DNA from: Candidatus Dormiibacterota bacterium
GTDB taxonomy: Bacteria > Vulcanimicrobiota > Vulcanimicrobiia > Vulcanimicrobiales > Vulcanimicrobiaceae
DNA length: 64,000 bases
Direction: 5' to 3'
Assembly: GCA_035532035.1 (NCBI GenBank)
Contig: DATKRS010000011.1
Span: forward strand, 1-64,000
Both the position numbers and the translations under genes were made by a program. Below, piece by piece: positions 25,536 to 34,600 of the stretch. The notes below the pieces were generated by a model, which saw nothing but the letters and a program-made list of their open reading frames with translations, searched no databases and was not told the origin of the DNA. How positions within the stretch are numbered: position 1 is the first letter of the stretch; each line of letters opens with the position of its first letter.

Positions 25536-26972
25536 TTAGGCGGCCGCCGCCGCGTCTCTGATCGCGAGCCATGCCGCTTCGACGTCGCTGCGCTGCGTGC
25601 GGAGATTTCCGACCGCGAGGCGCAGCGCGTAGCGGCCGTCGACCTTCGTGTGCGAAATGAAGAGATCTCCGGAAGCGTTCACCGCTTCCATCACGCGGGC
25701 GTTGAACGCCTCCGCTTCTTCTTCGCTCATGCCCTCGCGCCGATAACGAAAGCAGACGACGGAGAAAGGATGCGGCGCGAGGACCTCCCAACCCGGCTCC
25801 GCTTCGACCCAGGACGCAAACTCGTTCGCGAGGGCGACGTGCTCTCGCAGGCGCTCGCGAACGCCGGCGGCGCCGAACGAGCGCAGCACGAACCACAGCT
25901 TGAGGGCGCGAAACCGACGGCCGAGCTGCAAGCCGTAATCCATGTAGTTCACGACGCCGCGCTCGGGTGTCGTTAGGTACTCCGGCACCAGGCTGAATGC
26001 GTGGCGCAAGAGCGACTCGTCGCGCACGTAGAGCACCGAGCAGTCCATCGGGACGAAGAGCCACTTGTGCGGATTCACGACGAAAGAATCCGCCCGCTCC
26101 ACGCCGTCCATGATGTGCCGGAACTCAGGCAGGATTGCGGCCACGCCCGCGTAGGCCGCGTCGACGTGCAGCCAGATGCCGTGGCGCTTTGCAACCTCGG
26201 CGATCGCCGGAACGGGATCGATCGACGTGGTCGACGTCGTGCCGACCGTCGCCGCGATCGCGAGGGGCTTCATGCCACGAGCACGATCTGCATCGATTGC
26301 TTCGTGGAGCGCGTCGGGGCGCATGCGAAACGCATCGTCGCACGCCACGTGCACGACGTTTTGCACGCCGACCCCAAGGGCGATCGCAGCCTTCGCGATG
26401 TGCGAGTGGGTCTGGGACGTCGCGTAGATGCGCAGCACCGGAACGTCACGGCCGCTCGCGCCGTGCTCGCGGATGCCGAGGCCGAGCGCCTCGCGTGCCG
26501 CCGCCAACGCCGAGAAGCCGCCGATCGACGCCGTGTCGTAGATGATGCCGGTCCAGCCCTCCGGCACGCCGATGAGCTTGCCGAGCCAGCGCAACACCAC
26601 GTTCTCGAGCTCCGCGGCCGCCGGCGACGTTCGCCACAGCATGACCTTCACGTCGAGCGTTGCCGCGAGCGCTTCTGCAAGCACGGCAACCGGCGCCGCA
26701 CTCGTCGCGAAGTACGCGAAGAAGCGCGGGTGGTTCCAATGGGTGATGCCCGGGAGAATCACGCGCTCGAAATCGGCAAAGATGCGCTCGAACGGTTCGG
26801 GCTCCTCCGACGCGGCGTCGGGAAGCGCCGCCTCGATCTCCCCCGGTGCGACCCGCGGAAGCACCGGATAGCGCTCGGGGTGCGCGAAGTACTGCTCGAT
26901 CCAGCGTTCGACCCGAGCAAAGTCTTCATCGAAATGCTCGATTTCGCTCACAATGGAGAGAGTTGGCCTCAC
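25536..26972 (-). CDS. PLP-dependent (aromatic) amino acid decarboxylase
   Basis: This 478-residue enzyme belongs to the group II decarboxylases (tyrosine/DOPA/tryptophan/glutamate type). The key elements are YDTASIGGFSALAAAR, HSHIAKAA (PLP stacking His), TVGTTSTTSIDP, WLHVDAAYAG (Asp binding the PLP ring) and the PLP Schiff-base Lys in NPHKWLFVPMDC. The spacing and THWNHPRFFAYF fit an aromatic-L-amino-acid decarboxylase. It is divergent from an aldo-keto reductase with a 20-bp gap. A GTG start was used; a second in-frame GTG seven codons later is possible and neither has a good ribosome binding site. Confidence 0.9.
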   Translation of the reverse strand: MRPTLSIVSEIEHFDEDFARVERWIEQYFAHPERYPVLPRVAPGEIEAALPDAASEEPEPFERIFADFERVILPGITHWNHPRFFAYFATSAAPVAVLAEALAATLDVKVMLWRTSPAAAELENVVLRWLGKLIGVPEGWTGIIYDTASIGGFSALAAAREALGLGIREHGASGRDVPVLRIYATSQTHSHIAKAAIALGVGVQNVVHVACDDAFRMRPDALHEAIDADRARGMKPLAIAATVGTTSTTSIDPVPAIAEVAKRHGIWLHVDAAYAGVAAILPEFRHIMDGVERADSFVVNPHKWLFVPMDCSVLYVRDESLLRHAFSLVPEYLTTPERGVVNYMDYGLQLGRRFRALKLWFVLRSFGAAGVRERLREHVALANEFASWVEAEPGWEVLAPHPFSVVCFRYRREGMSEEEAEAFNARVMEAVNASGDLFISHTKVDGRYALRLAVGNLRTQRSDVEAAWLAIRDAAAAA

Positions 26973-26992
26973 CGACGGAGAAGCCCCGCCCG

Positions 26993-28027
26993 ATGAAATA
27001 TCGCACGTACCCGAACTCCACGATTCGCGTCAGCGAAGTCGGCTTCGGCCTCTGGACCACCTCGACCGGATGGTGGGGCCAGAAGAGCGACGACGAAGCC
27101 GTCGCACTGCTGCGCGAAGCCTACGATCTCGGCGTCACGTTCTTCGATGCCGCCGACACGTATGGCAACGGCCGCAGCGAGGAGCAGCTGGCAAAGGCCT
27201 TCGGCGAACGCCGCGAGCGCGTCGTCTATGCGACGAAGTTCGGCTACGACATCTCCTCGCAGAACGCGAACGAGCGGCGCGGCCAGTTCGAGCTGGCGCA
27301 GGACTTCTCGCCTCCGTTCGTGCGCCGCGCGCTGGAAGCGTCGCTGCGGCGCCTGCAGACCGATTACGTCGACATCTACCAAATGCACAACGCGCGCATG
27401 GCGCAAGTCGAGGACGACGCGCTGTGGGAGCTGCTCGAAGATCTCAAGCGCGAGGGCAAGATCCGCACGTACGGCGTTGCGCTCGGGCCGGCCATCGGCT
27501 GGCTCTTCGAGGGCGTCGACGCGGTCGTGGAGCGCAACTGCCCGTCGCTCCAGATCATCTGGAGTGCGCTCGAACAGTTTCCGGGTAACGCGCAGATCCG
27601 AGCGGCATACGACGCGCACGCCCAGACCGGCTTCATGATTCGCGTGCCGCACTCGAGCGGCATGCTCGAGGGGCATTACACGCAAGAGACCGTCTTTGCC
27701 GAGAACGATCATCGCCGGCATCGCCCGCGCTCGTGGCTGCTCAACGGCATCAAGAAAGTCGAGCAGTTGCGCTTTCTCGAGTTGCCCGATCGAACGCTCG
27801 GCCAAGCCGCAATTCAGTGGTTGCTCAAAGAGCCGCGCGTGATGACCGTCCTTCCGAACATCTACGACTCCGCGCAGCTGCGCGAGTTCGCAAGCGCACC
27901 CGAGGCGCCCCCGCTCAGCGACGAGGACATGACGACCATCGAGCAGCTGTACGCGCGCAACTTCGGCATCGAAGAAGAACCGATGAGCTTCAAGGGAACG
28001 ATGAAGCGCGACGCGGTGAATGCCTGA
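26993..28027 (+). CDS. Aldo/keto reductase
   Basis: This 344-residue NADPH-dependent oxidoreductase shows the TIM-barrel signatures of the family: GFGLWTTSTGWWG, FFDAADTYGNGRSEE (Asp and Tyr of the catalytic tetrad), YATKFGYDI (catalytic Lys), and DIYQMHNARM (the usual LLHxx with a His). The C-terminal coenzyme motif is in PRVMTVLPNIYDSAQ. The start follows the 20-bp divergent gap, and the stop overlaps the RidA start by four bases, so both are co-translated. Substrate is unknown; a role in detoxifying aldehydes from amine catabolism is suggested by context (inference). Confidence 0.9.
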   Translation: MKYRTYPNSTIRVSEVGFGLWTTSTGWWGQKSDDEAVALLREAYDLGVTFFDAADTYGNGRSEEQLAKAFGERRERVVYATKFGYDISSQNANERRGQFELAQDFSPPFVRRALEASLRRLQTDYVDIYQMHNARMAQVEDDALWELLEDLKREGKIRTYGVALGPAIGWLFEGVDAVVERNCPSLQIIWSALEQFPGNAQIRAAYDAHAQTGFMIRVPHSSGMLEGHYTQETVFAENDHRRHRPRSWLLNGIKKVEQLRFLELPDRTLGQAAIQWLLKEPRVMTVLPNIYDSAQLREFASAPEAPPLSDEDMTTIEQLYARNFGIEEEPMSFKGTMKRDAVNA

Positions 28028-28410
28028 TGCCCGGCAAACCCGTCTTCACTGCCGGTGCCCCGGCTCCGATCGGACCGTACAGCCAAGCGATTCGCAGCGG
28101 AAAATGGCTCTTCTGCAGCGGTCAGGGCGCGATGGACCCCAAGACCGGCACGCGCATCGATGGCGACGTCGCGGCCGAGGCGGACCAGACGCTGAAAAAT
28201 CTTGGAAACGTGCTGCGTGCGGCTGGATTCGATTATGGCGACGTCGTGAAGACCACGATTTTTCTCGTCGACATGAACGACTTCGCCACCGTCAACGCCG
28301 TCTACGCGACGTACTTCGACGCCGTGAAACCCGCGCGCTCGACCATCGCCGTCAGAGCGCTACCGCTCGGCTTGCGCGTCGAGATCGAGGCGATCGCCCG
28401 GAAGACCTAG
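28027..28410 (+). CDS. ridA: RidA/YjgF family reactive-intermediate deaminase
   Basis: This 127-residue protein is typical of the Rid family: PIGPYSQAIRSGKWLFCSGQG at the start, the conserved Arg of KPARSTIAVRALPLG, and VEIEAIA at the end. RidA hydrolyses 2-aminoacrylate and other imines released by PLP enzymes, consistent with the neighbouring PLP decarboxylase gene. The ATG overlaps the reductase stop. A short perfect palindrome that includes both stop codons separates it from nuoN. Confidence 0.92.
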   Translation: MPGKPVFTAGAPAPIGPYSQAIRSGKWLFCSGQGAMDPKTGTRIDGDVAAEADQTLKNLGNVLRAAGFDYGDVVKTTIFLVDMNDFATVNAVYATYFDAVKPARSTIAVRALPLGLRVEIEAIARKT

Positions 28411-28421
28411 GGAACCCCTAG
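28407..28421. terminator. Palindrome shared by two convergent stop codons
   Basis: CTAGGG (28407-28412) and CCCTAG (28416-28421) are exact inverted complements around AAC. The left arm holds the TAG of ridA and the right arm the TAG of nuoN. This is a compact bidirectional terminator-like hairpin, without a T tract. Confidence 0.5.
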
Positions 28422-29833
28422 CGCGTAAACGGAAAGAACGTCAGCACGATTACCGCGACCGCGCAGAGCGCGGCGCTCACCGCGGCGAGCGGCACGAAGG
28501 GTTTCGCGTCGTGCACGGGATACGACGCGCGCGCGTACATCGCGCGAACGATGCGGCCGTACGCGTACAGAGAGATCGCCGTTCCGACGACGAGCAGGAT
28601 GCCGAGCCAGATATAGCCGGTCTCCACGGTAGTGCGTAGGATGAAGATCTTTCCGAGGAATCCAGCCGTCGGCGGCAGGCCGGCCATCGCCAGCAGGAAC
28701 ACGGACATAGCGAAGGCGAGCCACGGACGCCGATACGCCAAGCCGGCATAGTTCGTCAGTAGCGCGCCCTCTTCGCGATCGCTCGAAAGCATCGATGCGA
28801 CCGCGAAGGCACCGAGATTCATGAACGCGTACGCCGCGAAGTAATAGAGCGCCGCATCGAACCCTTGCGTGCTTGCGCCGGCAAGCGCGGCGAGAACGTA
28901 GCCGATCTGCGCGATGCCCGAGTACGCGAGCATGCGCTTGAGATCGGTCTGGGCGAGCATTGCCACGTTGCCGCCGATCATCGAGATGCCGGCGACGATC
29001 CAAACCGGCAAGAGCAACGCCGATGCGTGCTGCGGCGGCAGCGACCACAAGAGAACGCGCGCGAGCACCGCGAGCACGCCGGCTTTCGTCGCGACGCTCA
29101 TGAAGGCCGTAACCGGCAGTGGCGCGCCCTCATACACGTCGGGCACCCACGTGTGAAACGGTACGAGGCTGAGCTTAAAGCAAATGGCGACGAAAAACGC
29201 GCCGACGCCGATCCAAAAGATCGGGTTCGACGCAAGGACCGGGTTGGAGAGCGAAGCCAGCGCGATGCTCCCGGTCGCACCGAAGAGCAACGCCATGCCG
29301 TACAGTAAGAAACCCGACGCCGTCGAGCTCAGGATGAGGTACTTGAGCGCGGCTTCTCGCGCGCCGGCGCGCTCGGACATGCCGCAGAGCGTGTAGAGTG
29401 CGAGCGAGAGCAGCTCGAGTCCGAGGAAGACCGTCATCAGGTTGCCGGCTCCCGCCAGCACCATGGCGCCGCTCGCGCTCCACAACATGAGCGCGATCGC
29501 GCCGGCTACGTGCCGCTTGTCGCCGATCGCGGCATAGAGGATCACGGAGCCGAGCGTCGCCAACAGAACGAGCCCTTCGAAGATCACGGATGCGTAGTCG
29601 ACGACGAATCCGCCGCCGAACGCCGCGTACTGCGTGCCGTACTGCTGATAGCACAGCACGCCGGCGACGATCGTTCCAACGACCGCGAGGAGGATCGCCG
29701 CATACCGCGGCACATCATCGCGCGCAACGAGGTCGGCGAGCAGCACGGCTAAACCGGTGATGCCGAGCACCATGACCGGCAGAACCGCCGCCCAGTCGGC
29801 AGCAGTGACGCTCACGCTCACGGGTGCAGCCAT
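28418..29833 (-). CDS. nuoN: NADH-quinone oxidoreductase subunit N
   Basis: This 471-residue protein has 14 hydrophobic helices and the antiporter-like subunit features of NuoN: VPFHTWVPDVYEGAPLPVTAF and GLPPTAGFLGKIFILR, plus the conserved Lys residues on helices 7 and 8. It is the last gene of the operon. The ATG at 29833 begins MAAPVSVSV; the upstream open frame is non-homologous and was excluded. Its start overlaps the nuoM stop region by about 15 bases, consistent with translational coupling. Confidence 0.95.
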   Translation of the reverse strand: MAAPVSVSVTAADWAAVLPVMVLGITGLAVLLADLVARDDVPRYAAILLAVVGTIVAGVLCYQQYGTQYAAFGGGFVVDYASVIFEGLVLLATLGSVILYAAIGDKRHVAGAIALMLWSASGAMVLAGAGNLMTVFLGLELLSLALYTLCGMSERAGAREAALKYLILSSTASGFLLYGMALLFGATGSIALASLSNPVLASNPIFWIGVGAFFVAICFKLSLVPFHTWVPDVYEGAPLPVTAFMSVATKAGVLAVLARVLLWSLPPQHASALLLPVWIVAGISMIGGNVAMLAQTDLKRMLAYSGIAQIGYVLAALAGASTQGFDAALYYFAAYAFMNLGAFAVASMLSSDREEGALLTNYAGLAYRRPWLAFAMSVFLLAMAGLPPTAGFLGKIFILRTTVETGYIWLGILLVVGTAISLYAYGRIVRAMYARASYPVHDAKPFVPLAAVSAALCAVAVIVLTFFPFTR

Positions 29834-31209
29834 CCCGAGGCGAGCAGCGCATGCGGATAAACGCCGAAGTACAGCAGCGCAAAGAGCAGCGGCGCGAGCG
29901 CAACGCCCTCGCTCCACGTCAGGTCTCGGCGCACCGGCAGATCGGGAACTTCCGGGCCCTGCGTCGCGCCCTGCAGCAAGCGCAGCATGTAGGCGGCAGA
30001 GGTGACGATCGCGACGAGCGCGAGCATCGCGGCCCACGCGTATCCGCCCTGATAGACGCCGATGAGAATGATCAGCTCGCCTACGAATCCGGCAAGGCCG
30101 GGAAGGCCCAGCGCCGCAAGCGCGGCGATGCCGAACGCACCCGTCAAGCGAGGATTGGTCCAGCCGAGTCCCCCGAGTCTACCGAGCGAGCGCGTCTCCT
30201 CGCGCTCTTCGATGAAGCCGAGCACGAGGAAGAGCGCCGCGCTGAAGAGGCCGTGCGCAACGATGTAGACGAGTGCTCCGCGCAACGCGAGCGGATCGCG
30301 CGACGCAATCGCGACCACGATCAATCCCAAGTGGGAGAGCGACGAATACGCGACGACGAGCTTCATATCGCTCTGCACGAGCGCGACGAAGGCGCCGTAG
30401 AGCAGCGAGATCGCGCCGAGAATCACGAGCACCGGAACCTCGGCCGTGAGGTACGATGGGAAAAGCGCCAGCGTGATCGCGAGGAAACCGTACAGGCCGG
30501 CCTTCGACTGCACCGCGCTCACGACGGCGACCATCGGCGCGGGCGTGGCGGCATAGGTCGCGGGCATCCACGTGTGAAGCGGCCATACCGGAGTCTTCAC
30601 GAGAAACGCGAACGCGAAGCCGGCAAGAATCCACGGCGCCCATGGGCTGATCGCGCCGTTGAACGTGCTGTTGCCGATGACGTCGGTCGTGCCGAAGACG
30701 GCACCGAAGCCGGCGACGGCGAGCAAGAGCGCCAACCCGCCTGCGAAGTTGTAGATGAAGTACCGCCACGCAACGGACGGGTGCTCGCCCCACGAAAGAA
30801 TCACGAAGAAGACCGGGAGCAGCATCGCGTCCCAAAACAACGCGAAGACGAGGAGATCGCGCGCGAGGAAGAGGCCTGCCATCGTCCCTTCGAGCAGCAG
30901 CAACGCCGCTACCATGCTGCGCGTGCGTGCGACGTTGGTCGCGACGATCGCGCCGAACGTGCACAGCGCGAGCAGCACGAGGAGCCAATGCGAGAGGTAC
31001 GTTGCGCCGAAATGCAGGTTGGCGACGAACGGATGCGTCAACCAGCGCCACGTCCAGGATTCGTTTCGTCCCGCAATTGTGAGGACGACGAGCGCCGCCG
31101 CGACGACTGCACCGGCAGCCTTCGAGATCCTGACGTCGTCGCGCGGTAGGAGGAAGAGCAAAGCCCCGGCGACCAGTGGCAGGACGACGATGACGAGCGG
31201 CGACATCAT
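29818..31209 (-). CDS. nuoM: NADH-quinone oxidoreductase subunit M
   Basis: This 463-residue proton-translocating subunit keeps the diagnostic VWPLHTWMPATYAATPAPMV and YGAFVALVQSDMKLVVAYSSLSHLG segments, with the conserved His/Lys residues and Glu on the early helices. The chosen ATG (31209) overlaps the nuoL TGA as ATGA; a second ATG follows immediately. Eleven to fourteen membrane helices cover the whole length. It sits between nuoL and nuoN in the canonical order. Confidence 0.95.
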   Translation of the reverse strand: MMSPLVIVVLPLVAGALLFLLPRDDVRISKAAGAVVAAALVVLTIAGRNESWTWRWLTHPFVANLHFGATYLSHWLLVLLALCTFGAIVATNVARTRSMVAALLLLEGTMAGLFLARDLLVFALFWDAMLLPVFFVILSWGEHPSVAWRYFIYNFAGGLALLLAVAGFGAVFGTTDVIGNSTFNGAISPWAPWILAGFAFAFLVKTPVWPLHTWMPATYAATPAPMVAVVSAVQSKAGLYGFLAITLALFPSYLTAEVPVLVILGAISLLYGAFVALVQSDMKLVVAYSSLSHLGLIVVAIASRDPLALRGALVYIVAHGLFSAALFLVLGFIEEREETRSLGRLGGLGWTNPRLTGAFGIAALAALGLPGLAGFVGELIILIGVYQGGYAWAAMLALVAIVTSAAYMLRLLQGATQGPEVPDLPVRRDLTWSEGVALAPLLFALLYFGVYPHALLASGWLHP

Positions 31210-33098
31210 CGCGCCCCCACGAAATAGTAATACGCGAGGAAGCACCCGGCGCCCACCACGAGCACGAAAGCGTATGCGCGCACGAGGCCGCTCTGCAGGG
31301 CGCGCATCGCCGTGCCCAGCGCTTGTGCCGAAGCCACGCTCTCGCGAACCGCTCCGTCGACGACGTACGGATCGACGACGCGTGCGAAGAGCGAGCCGAG
31401 AATCTGCGCTCCGCGCACGAAGACGGCGTCGATCAGCGCATCGACGTAGTACGCGTGCACGAGCACCTTAGGCATGCGCAACGTTTCGTCGCGAAGACGC
31501 GCGACGGCGTTCGCCTGCGCTCCGCGCGTTGCATATCGCCACGCCGCAACGCCGATTCCTGCGAGCACCACGGCAAACGTGATGAGGGTCGTAATCCATT
31601 CCGCAACGGGTACCGGCGGGGTACCGGCCGGCGCGAACTGCACCGCGAAGAAGCGCGTCCAGAGCGATGGCGCGGCGTTCGATCCGAAGAGCAGCCAGCC
31701 TGAAAAAACGGTGGGAACGATGAGCACGGCGACGGGAATTCCCATGATCCAGGCCGCAGGCTGGTGGTGCTGCGGCTCGCGCACGACGGTACGCTCGCGC
31801 ACGATGCCGAGCGCCGCAGGATCCACGTTACCGCGATACTCGCCCAAGAACGTAACGAACAAGAGCCGGAACATGTAATACGCGGTGATGCCGGCGGTGA
31901 GGATGCCGACGCCATACATCCATGGGTGGCCGTGCGCGAGCGCGCCGGCGATGACTTGATCCTTGCTGAAGAAGCCGCTGAAGCCGGGGATCCCGCTGAT
32001 CGCGAGCACGCCGGTCAAGATTCCCCAGAACGCGAGCGGCATGCGCTTCCTGAGGCCTCCCATGAGACGCACGTCCTGTTCGTTGTTCAGCGCGTGGATG
32101 ATGATGCCCGACGCCAAGAAGAGCTGCGCCTTGAAGAACGCGTGCGTGAAGAAGTGCGCGATCCCGCCGGCGTACGCGCCCACGCCCACGCCCATGATCA
32201 TGTACCCGATTTGGGACATCGTCGAGTACGCGAGAATGCGCTTGATGTCCCACTGCGACGCACCGAGAATCGCGCCGGCAATTGCCGTCAGCGCGCCGAC
32301 GGTTCCAACGAGCATCTGCGCCGATGCACTTTGATCCCAGAGAGGCGCGCAGCGCGCGACGAGATAGACGCCGGCGGTCACCATGGTAGCGGCATGAATC
32401 AGCGCCGAGACCGGCGTCGGGCCCTCCATCGCGTCGGGAAGCCACGTGTGGAGCGGTACCTGCGCCGACTTCGCCGCCGCGCCGACGAACAAGCCGAAGC
32501 AGATCGCGTACAGCACCGGCGTCCCGAGCGTCGCAACCGCGGAGAACGTGTCCGAAAACCGAATGGAGTGGACGTTCGCGACGATGAGAAAGATCGCGAA
32601 CATCATTCCGACGTCGCCGACGACGTTGATGACGAACGCCTTGCGCGCGGCCGCAACTGCGGACGGCCGCTCGAACCAGAAGCCGATGAGAAAATACGAG
32701 GCCAACCCAACGAGGCCCCACCCGACGAGCAACCCGATCCAGTTGTCGGACAGCACGAGTAGCAGCATCGCGAAGATGAAGAAGTTCATGTAGGCAAAGA
32801 AGCGCGCAAATGCCCGGTCGCCGTGCATGTAGCCGATCGAGTAGAGGTGGATCAGGAAGCCGACGCCGGTGATGATGAGCGCCCAGAGCAGCGAAAGGCG
32901 ATCGAGCGTCAGGCCGAAATCGAAGCCGGGCATCCACGAGAAGAGCGCTTGCGAGCCGCTTCCCGTTGCGAGGATCAGGCCGAACGACGCGGCAACGACG
33001 GCGGTCGCGAGCCAGCCGGCCCACGAACGCAGCCACGGGCCGAGGCCCCAGCAGAGCACCGCGCCGGCGAGCGGAAGGAGCAGTGCGATCAGAATCAT
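31206..33098 (-). CDS. nuoL: NADH-quinone oxidoreductase subunit L
   Basis: This 630-residue subunit shows QVPLHTWLPDAMEGPTPVSALIHAATMVTAG, the best conserved NuoL segment, and HAFFKAQLFLASGIIIHAL. The C-terminal lateral helix expected for NuoL appears as the long amphipathic segment (about 545-600) followed by a last membrane helix. The start ATG overlaps the nuoK stop codon. Length is typical (about 610-650). Confidence 0.95.
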   Translation of the reverse strand: MILIALLLPLAGAVLCWGLGPWLRSWAGWLATAVVAASFGLILATGSGSQALFSWMPGFDFGLTLDRLSLLWALIITGVGFLIHLYSIGYMHGDRAFARFFAYMNFFIFAMLLLVLSDNWIGLLVGWGLVGLASYFLIGFWFERPSAVAAARKAFVINVVGDVGMMFAIFLIVANVHSIRFSDTFSAVATLGTPVLYAICFGLFVGAAAKSAQVPLHTWLPDAMEGPTPVSALIHAATMVTAGVYLVARCAPLWDQSASAQMLVGTVGALTAIAGAILGASQWDIKRILAYSTMSQIGYMIMGVGVGAYAGGIAHFFTHAFFKAQLFLASGIIIHALNNEQDVRLMGGLRKRMPLAFWGILTGVLAISGIPGFSGFFSKDQVIAGALAHGHPWMYGVGILTAGITAYYMFRLLFVTFLGEYRGNVDPAALGIVRERTVVREPQHHQPAAWIMGIPVAVLIVPTVFSGWLLFGSNAAPSLWTRFFAVQFAPAGTPPVPVAEWITTLITFAVVLAGIGVAAWRYATRGAQANAVARLRDETLRMPKVLVHAYYVDALIDAVFVRGAQILGSLFARVVDPYVVDGAVRESVASAQALGTAMRALQSGLVRAYAFVLVVGAGCFLAYYYFVGAR

Positions 33099-33415
33099 CC
33101 GCGCAACGTCCTCACGTCGTCGACGTCGACGCGCTCCGACGTTCGGAACGTCACGACGACGATCGCCAGCGCGATTGCCGCTTCTGCCGCCGCCACGGTA
33201 ATCACGAGGAACGCGAAGACGTGCCCCGCGTTATTCAGCCAGACGCGTGCGTAGGCGACGAACGCCAGGTTCGCGGCGTTGAACATCAACTCGATGCTCA
33301 TCAGCATCACGAGGGGGTTGCGGCGCACGACGACGCCAGCGACGCCGATGAAGAACATCACCGCCGAGAGCGCGACGTAGTCGGAAGCGGGAGCGGGAAG
33401 CAGGCCAACCGTCAT
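33095..33415 (-). CDS. nuoK: NADH-quinone oxidoreductase subunit K
   Basis: This 106-residue protein has three hydrophobic helices. The essential Glu residues for proton transfer are visible in LMSIELMFNAANL and AAAEAAIALAIVV. It matches NuoK length (about 100). Its ATG overlaps the nuoJ stop and its stop overlaps the nuoL start, so it is tightly coupled. Confidence 0.95.
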   Translation of the reverse strand: MTVGLLPAPASDYVALSAVMFFIGVAGVVVRRNPLVMLMSIELMFNAANLAFVAYARVWLNNAGHVFAFLVITVAAAEAAIALAIVVVTFRTSERVDVDDVRTLRG

Positions 33416-34011
33416 CAGTCTCCCTCGCGCGCGATCGCTTCGCGCACCTCTTTGCGCGTTTGCTCCGCTCGCCGGCGCGTCGCTACGTACGGCGTCTCGT
33501 CCCCCGCAAGCACGATGACGCCGACCACGGCAACCATGAGAATCAGCGCCGTGATCTCGAACGGCAAGAGGTACGTCGTGAAGAGCGCCTTCCCGAAATC
33601 CGCGACGCTGCCGAAGACGCCGGGCGCGCCGGCCGGCCCCGCGAGCGCCGCGGCGTGCGCCGGCGGCGCATGTGACGAGAGAACGGCCGCCAGGACCAAG
33701 CCCAAAGCGATCGCGATGAAGAACGACGCCGGGCCGGCAAGGCGCGAGAGCCGGTCCGGACCGAGCGCGATCGGTGCGACGCCGCTGGAAAGCAAGGCGA
33801 TAACGAAGAGAAAGAGCACGAGGATCGCGCCAGAGTACACGATGATCTGAATCATCGCCAAGAACTCAGCCGAGAGCGAGAGAAAGAGCACCGCGAGCGC
33901 GGCAAAGTTCAGCAAGAGCGCGACGACGCTGTACACGGGCTTCGACGCGGCGATCGTCCACAGGGCGCTGCACACGATGACGGCAGCCGGAATCCAAAAG
34001 AGCGCGCTCAT
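33415..34011 (-). CDS. nuoJ: NADH-quinone oxidoreductase subunit J
   Basis: This 198-residue protein has five transmembrane helices and the NuoJ motif LAMIQIIVYSGAILVLFLFVIAL, which contains the conserved Tyr/Gly kink. The ATG at 34009-34011 overlaps the nuoI TGA (ATGA). The frame stays open far upstream but encodes only a shadow of nuoI, so the start at MSALFWIPA was chosen. Confidence 0.94.
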   Translation of the reverse strand: MSALFWIPAAVIVCSALWTIAASKPVYSVVALLLNFAALAVLFLSLSAEFLAMIQIIVYSGAILVLFLFVIALLSSGVAPIALGPDRLSRLAGPASFFIAIALGLVLAAVLSSHAPPAHAAALAGPAGAPGVFGSVADFGKALFTTYLLPFEITALILMVAVVGVIVLAGDETPYVATRRRAEQTRKEVREAIAREGD

Positions 34012-34586
34012 TTCAACAGCGATCCGTTGTACGTTGCGTCGTATCCGGTCTGCGGATCGGTCGTCGATTTGGTCTCGGCAACGCTTCCCAGATCTGCGGG
34101 AATGCCCCCGGGCCGGTCGTCCGGCGGCGCTCCGACGCCACCATCCGGCGGCACCAGCAGGCGGTCCTTTGCGTAGATCAGGGCCCCGCGGCGAAAGTCC
34201 GACATCTCGAAGCGCGGCGTGAGCACGATCGCGTCGGTCGGACACGCCTCCTCGCACATCCCGCAAAAGATGCAGCGCAGCTCGTCGATCTCGTAGCGTG
34301 CAGCATACCGTTCTCCCGGAGAGCGCCGGTCGTCGGGCGCGTTTTCCGCGCCGATGACGGTGATGGCGTTCGCGGGGCACGCGCTCGAGCACAACTCGCA
34401 GCCGATGCAGCGCTCCTTGCCGTCTTCGTAGCGGCGAAGCTCGTGCAGCCCGTGGAAACGGGGCGCGTGCTTCTTGCGAACGGAAGGATACTGAATCGTC
34501 GGCTTCTTCTTGAACATGAAGCCGAACGTGATCGACAGCCCTTTGAGGATCGCGGCGACATTGTAGAGGCGCTTTTGCGTTGCCAT
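34008..34586 (-). CDS. nuoI: NADH-quinone oxidoreductase subunit I (ferredoxin-like)
   Basis: This 192-residue protein carries two [4Fe-4S] motifs: CIGCELCSSACP and CIFCGMCEEACP, with the fourth Cys of each cluster in the partner motif. The N-terminal region (LKGLSITFGFMFKKKPTIQYP) is the amphipathic helix that docks on the membrane arm. The tail after the second cluster is longer than usual by about 40 residues, Gly/Pro/Asp rich. The ATG 34584-34586 was chosen because the longer frame upstream covers nuoH/nuoG in the wrong frame. Confidence 0.95.
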   Translation of the reverse strand: MATQKRLYNVAAILKGLSITFGFMFKKKPTIQYPSVRKKHAPRFHGLHELRRYEDGKERCIGCELCSSACPANAITVIGAENAPDDRRSPGERYAARYEIDELRCIFCGMCEEACPTDAIVLTPRFEMSDFRRGALIYAKDRLLVPPDGGVGAPPDDRPGGIPADLGSVAETKSTTDPQTGYDATYNGSLLK

Positions 34587-34600
34587 GTTCTTCGAAAACC

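Noticed and set aside
29824-31149. Long plus-strand frame opposite nuoM
   Set aside because: Highly charged Arg/Glu/Asp shadow; nuoM is well supported by motifs and gene order.
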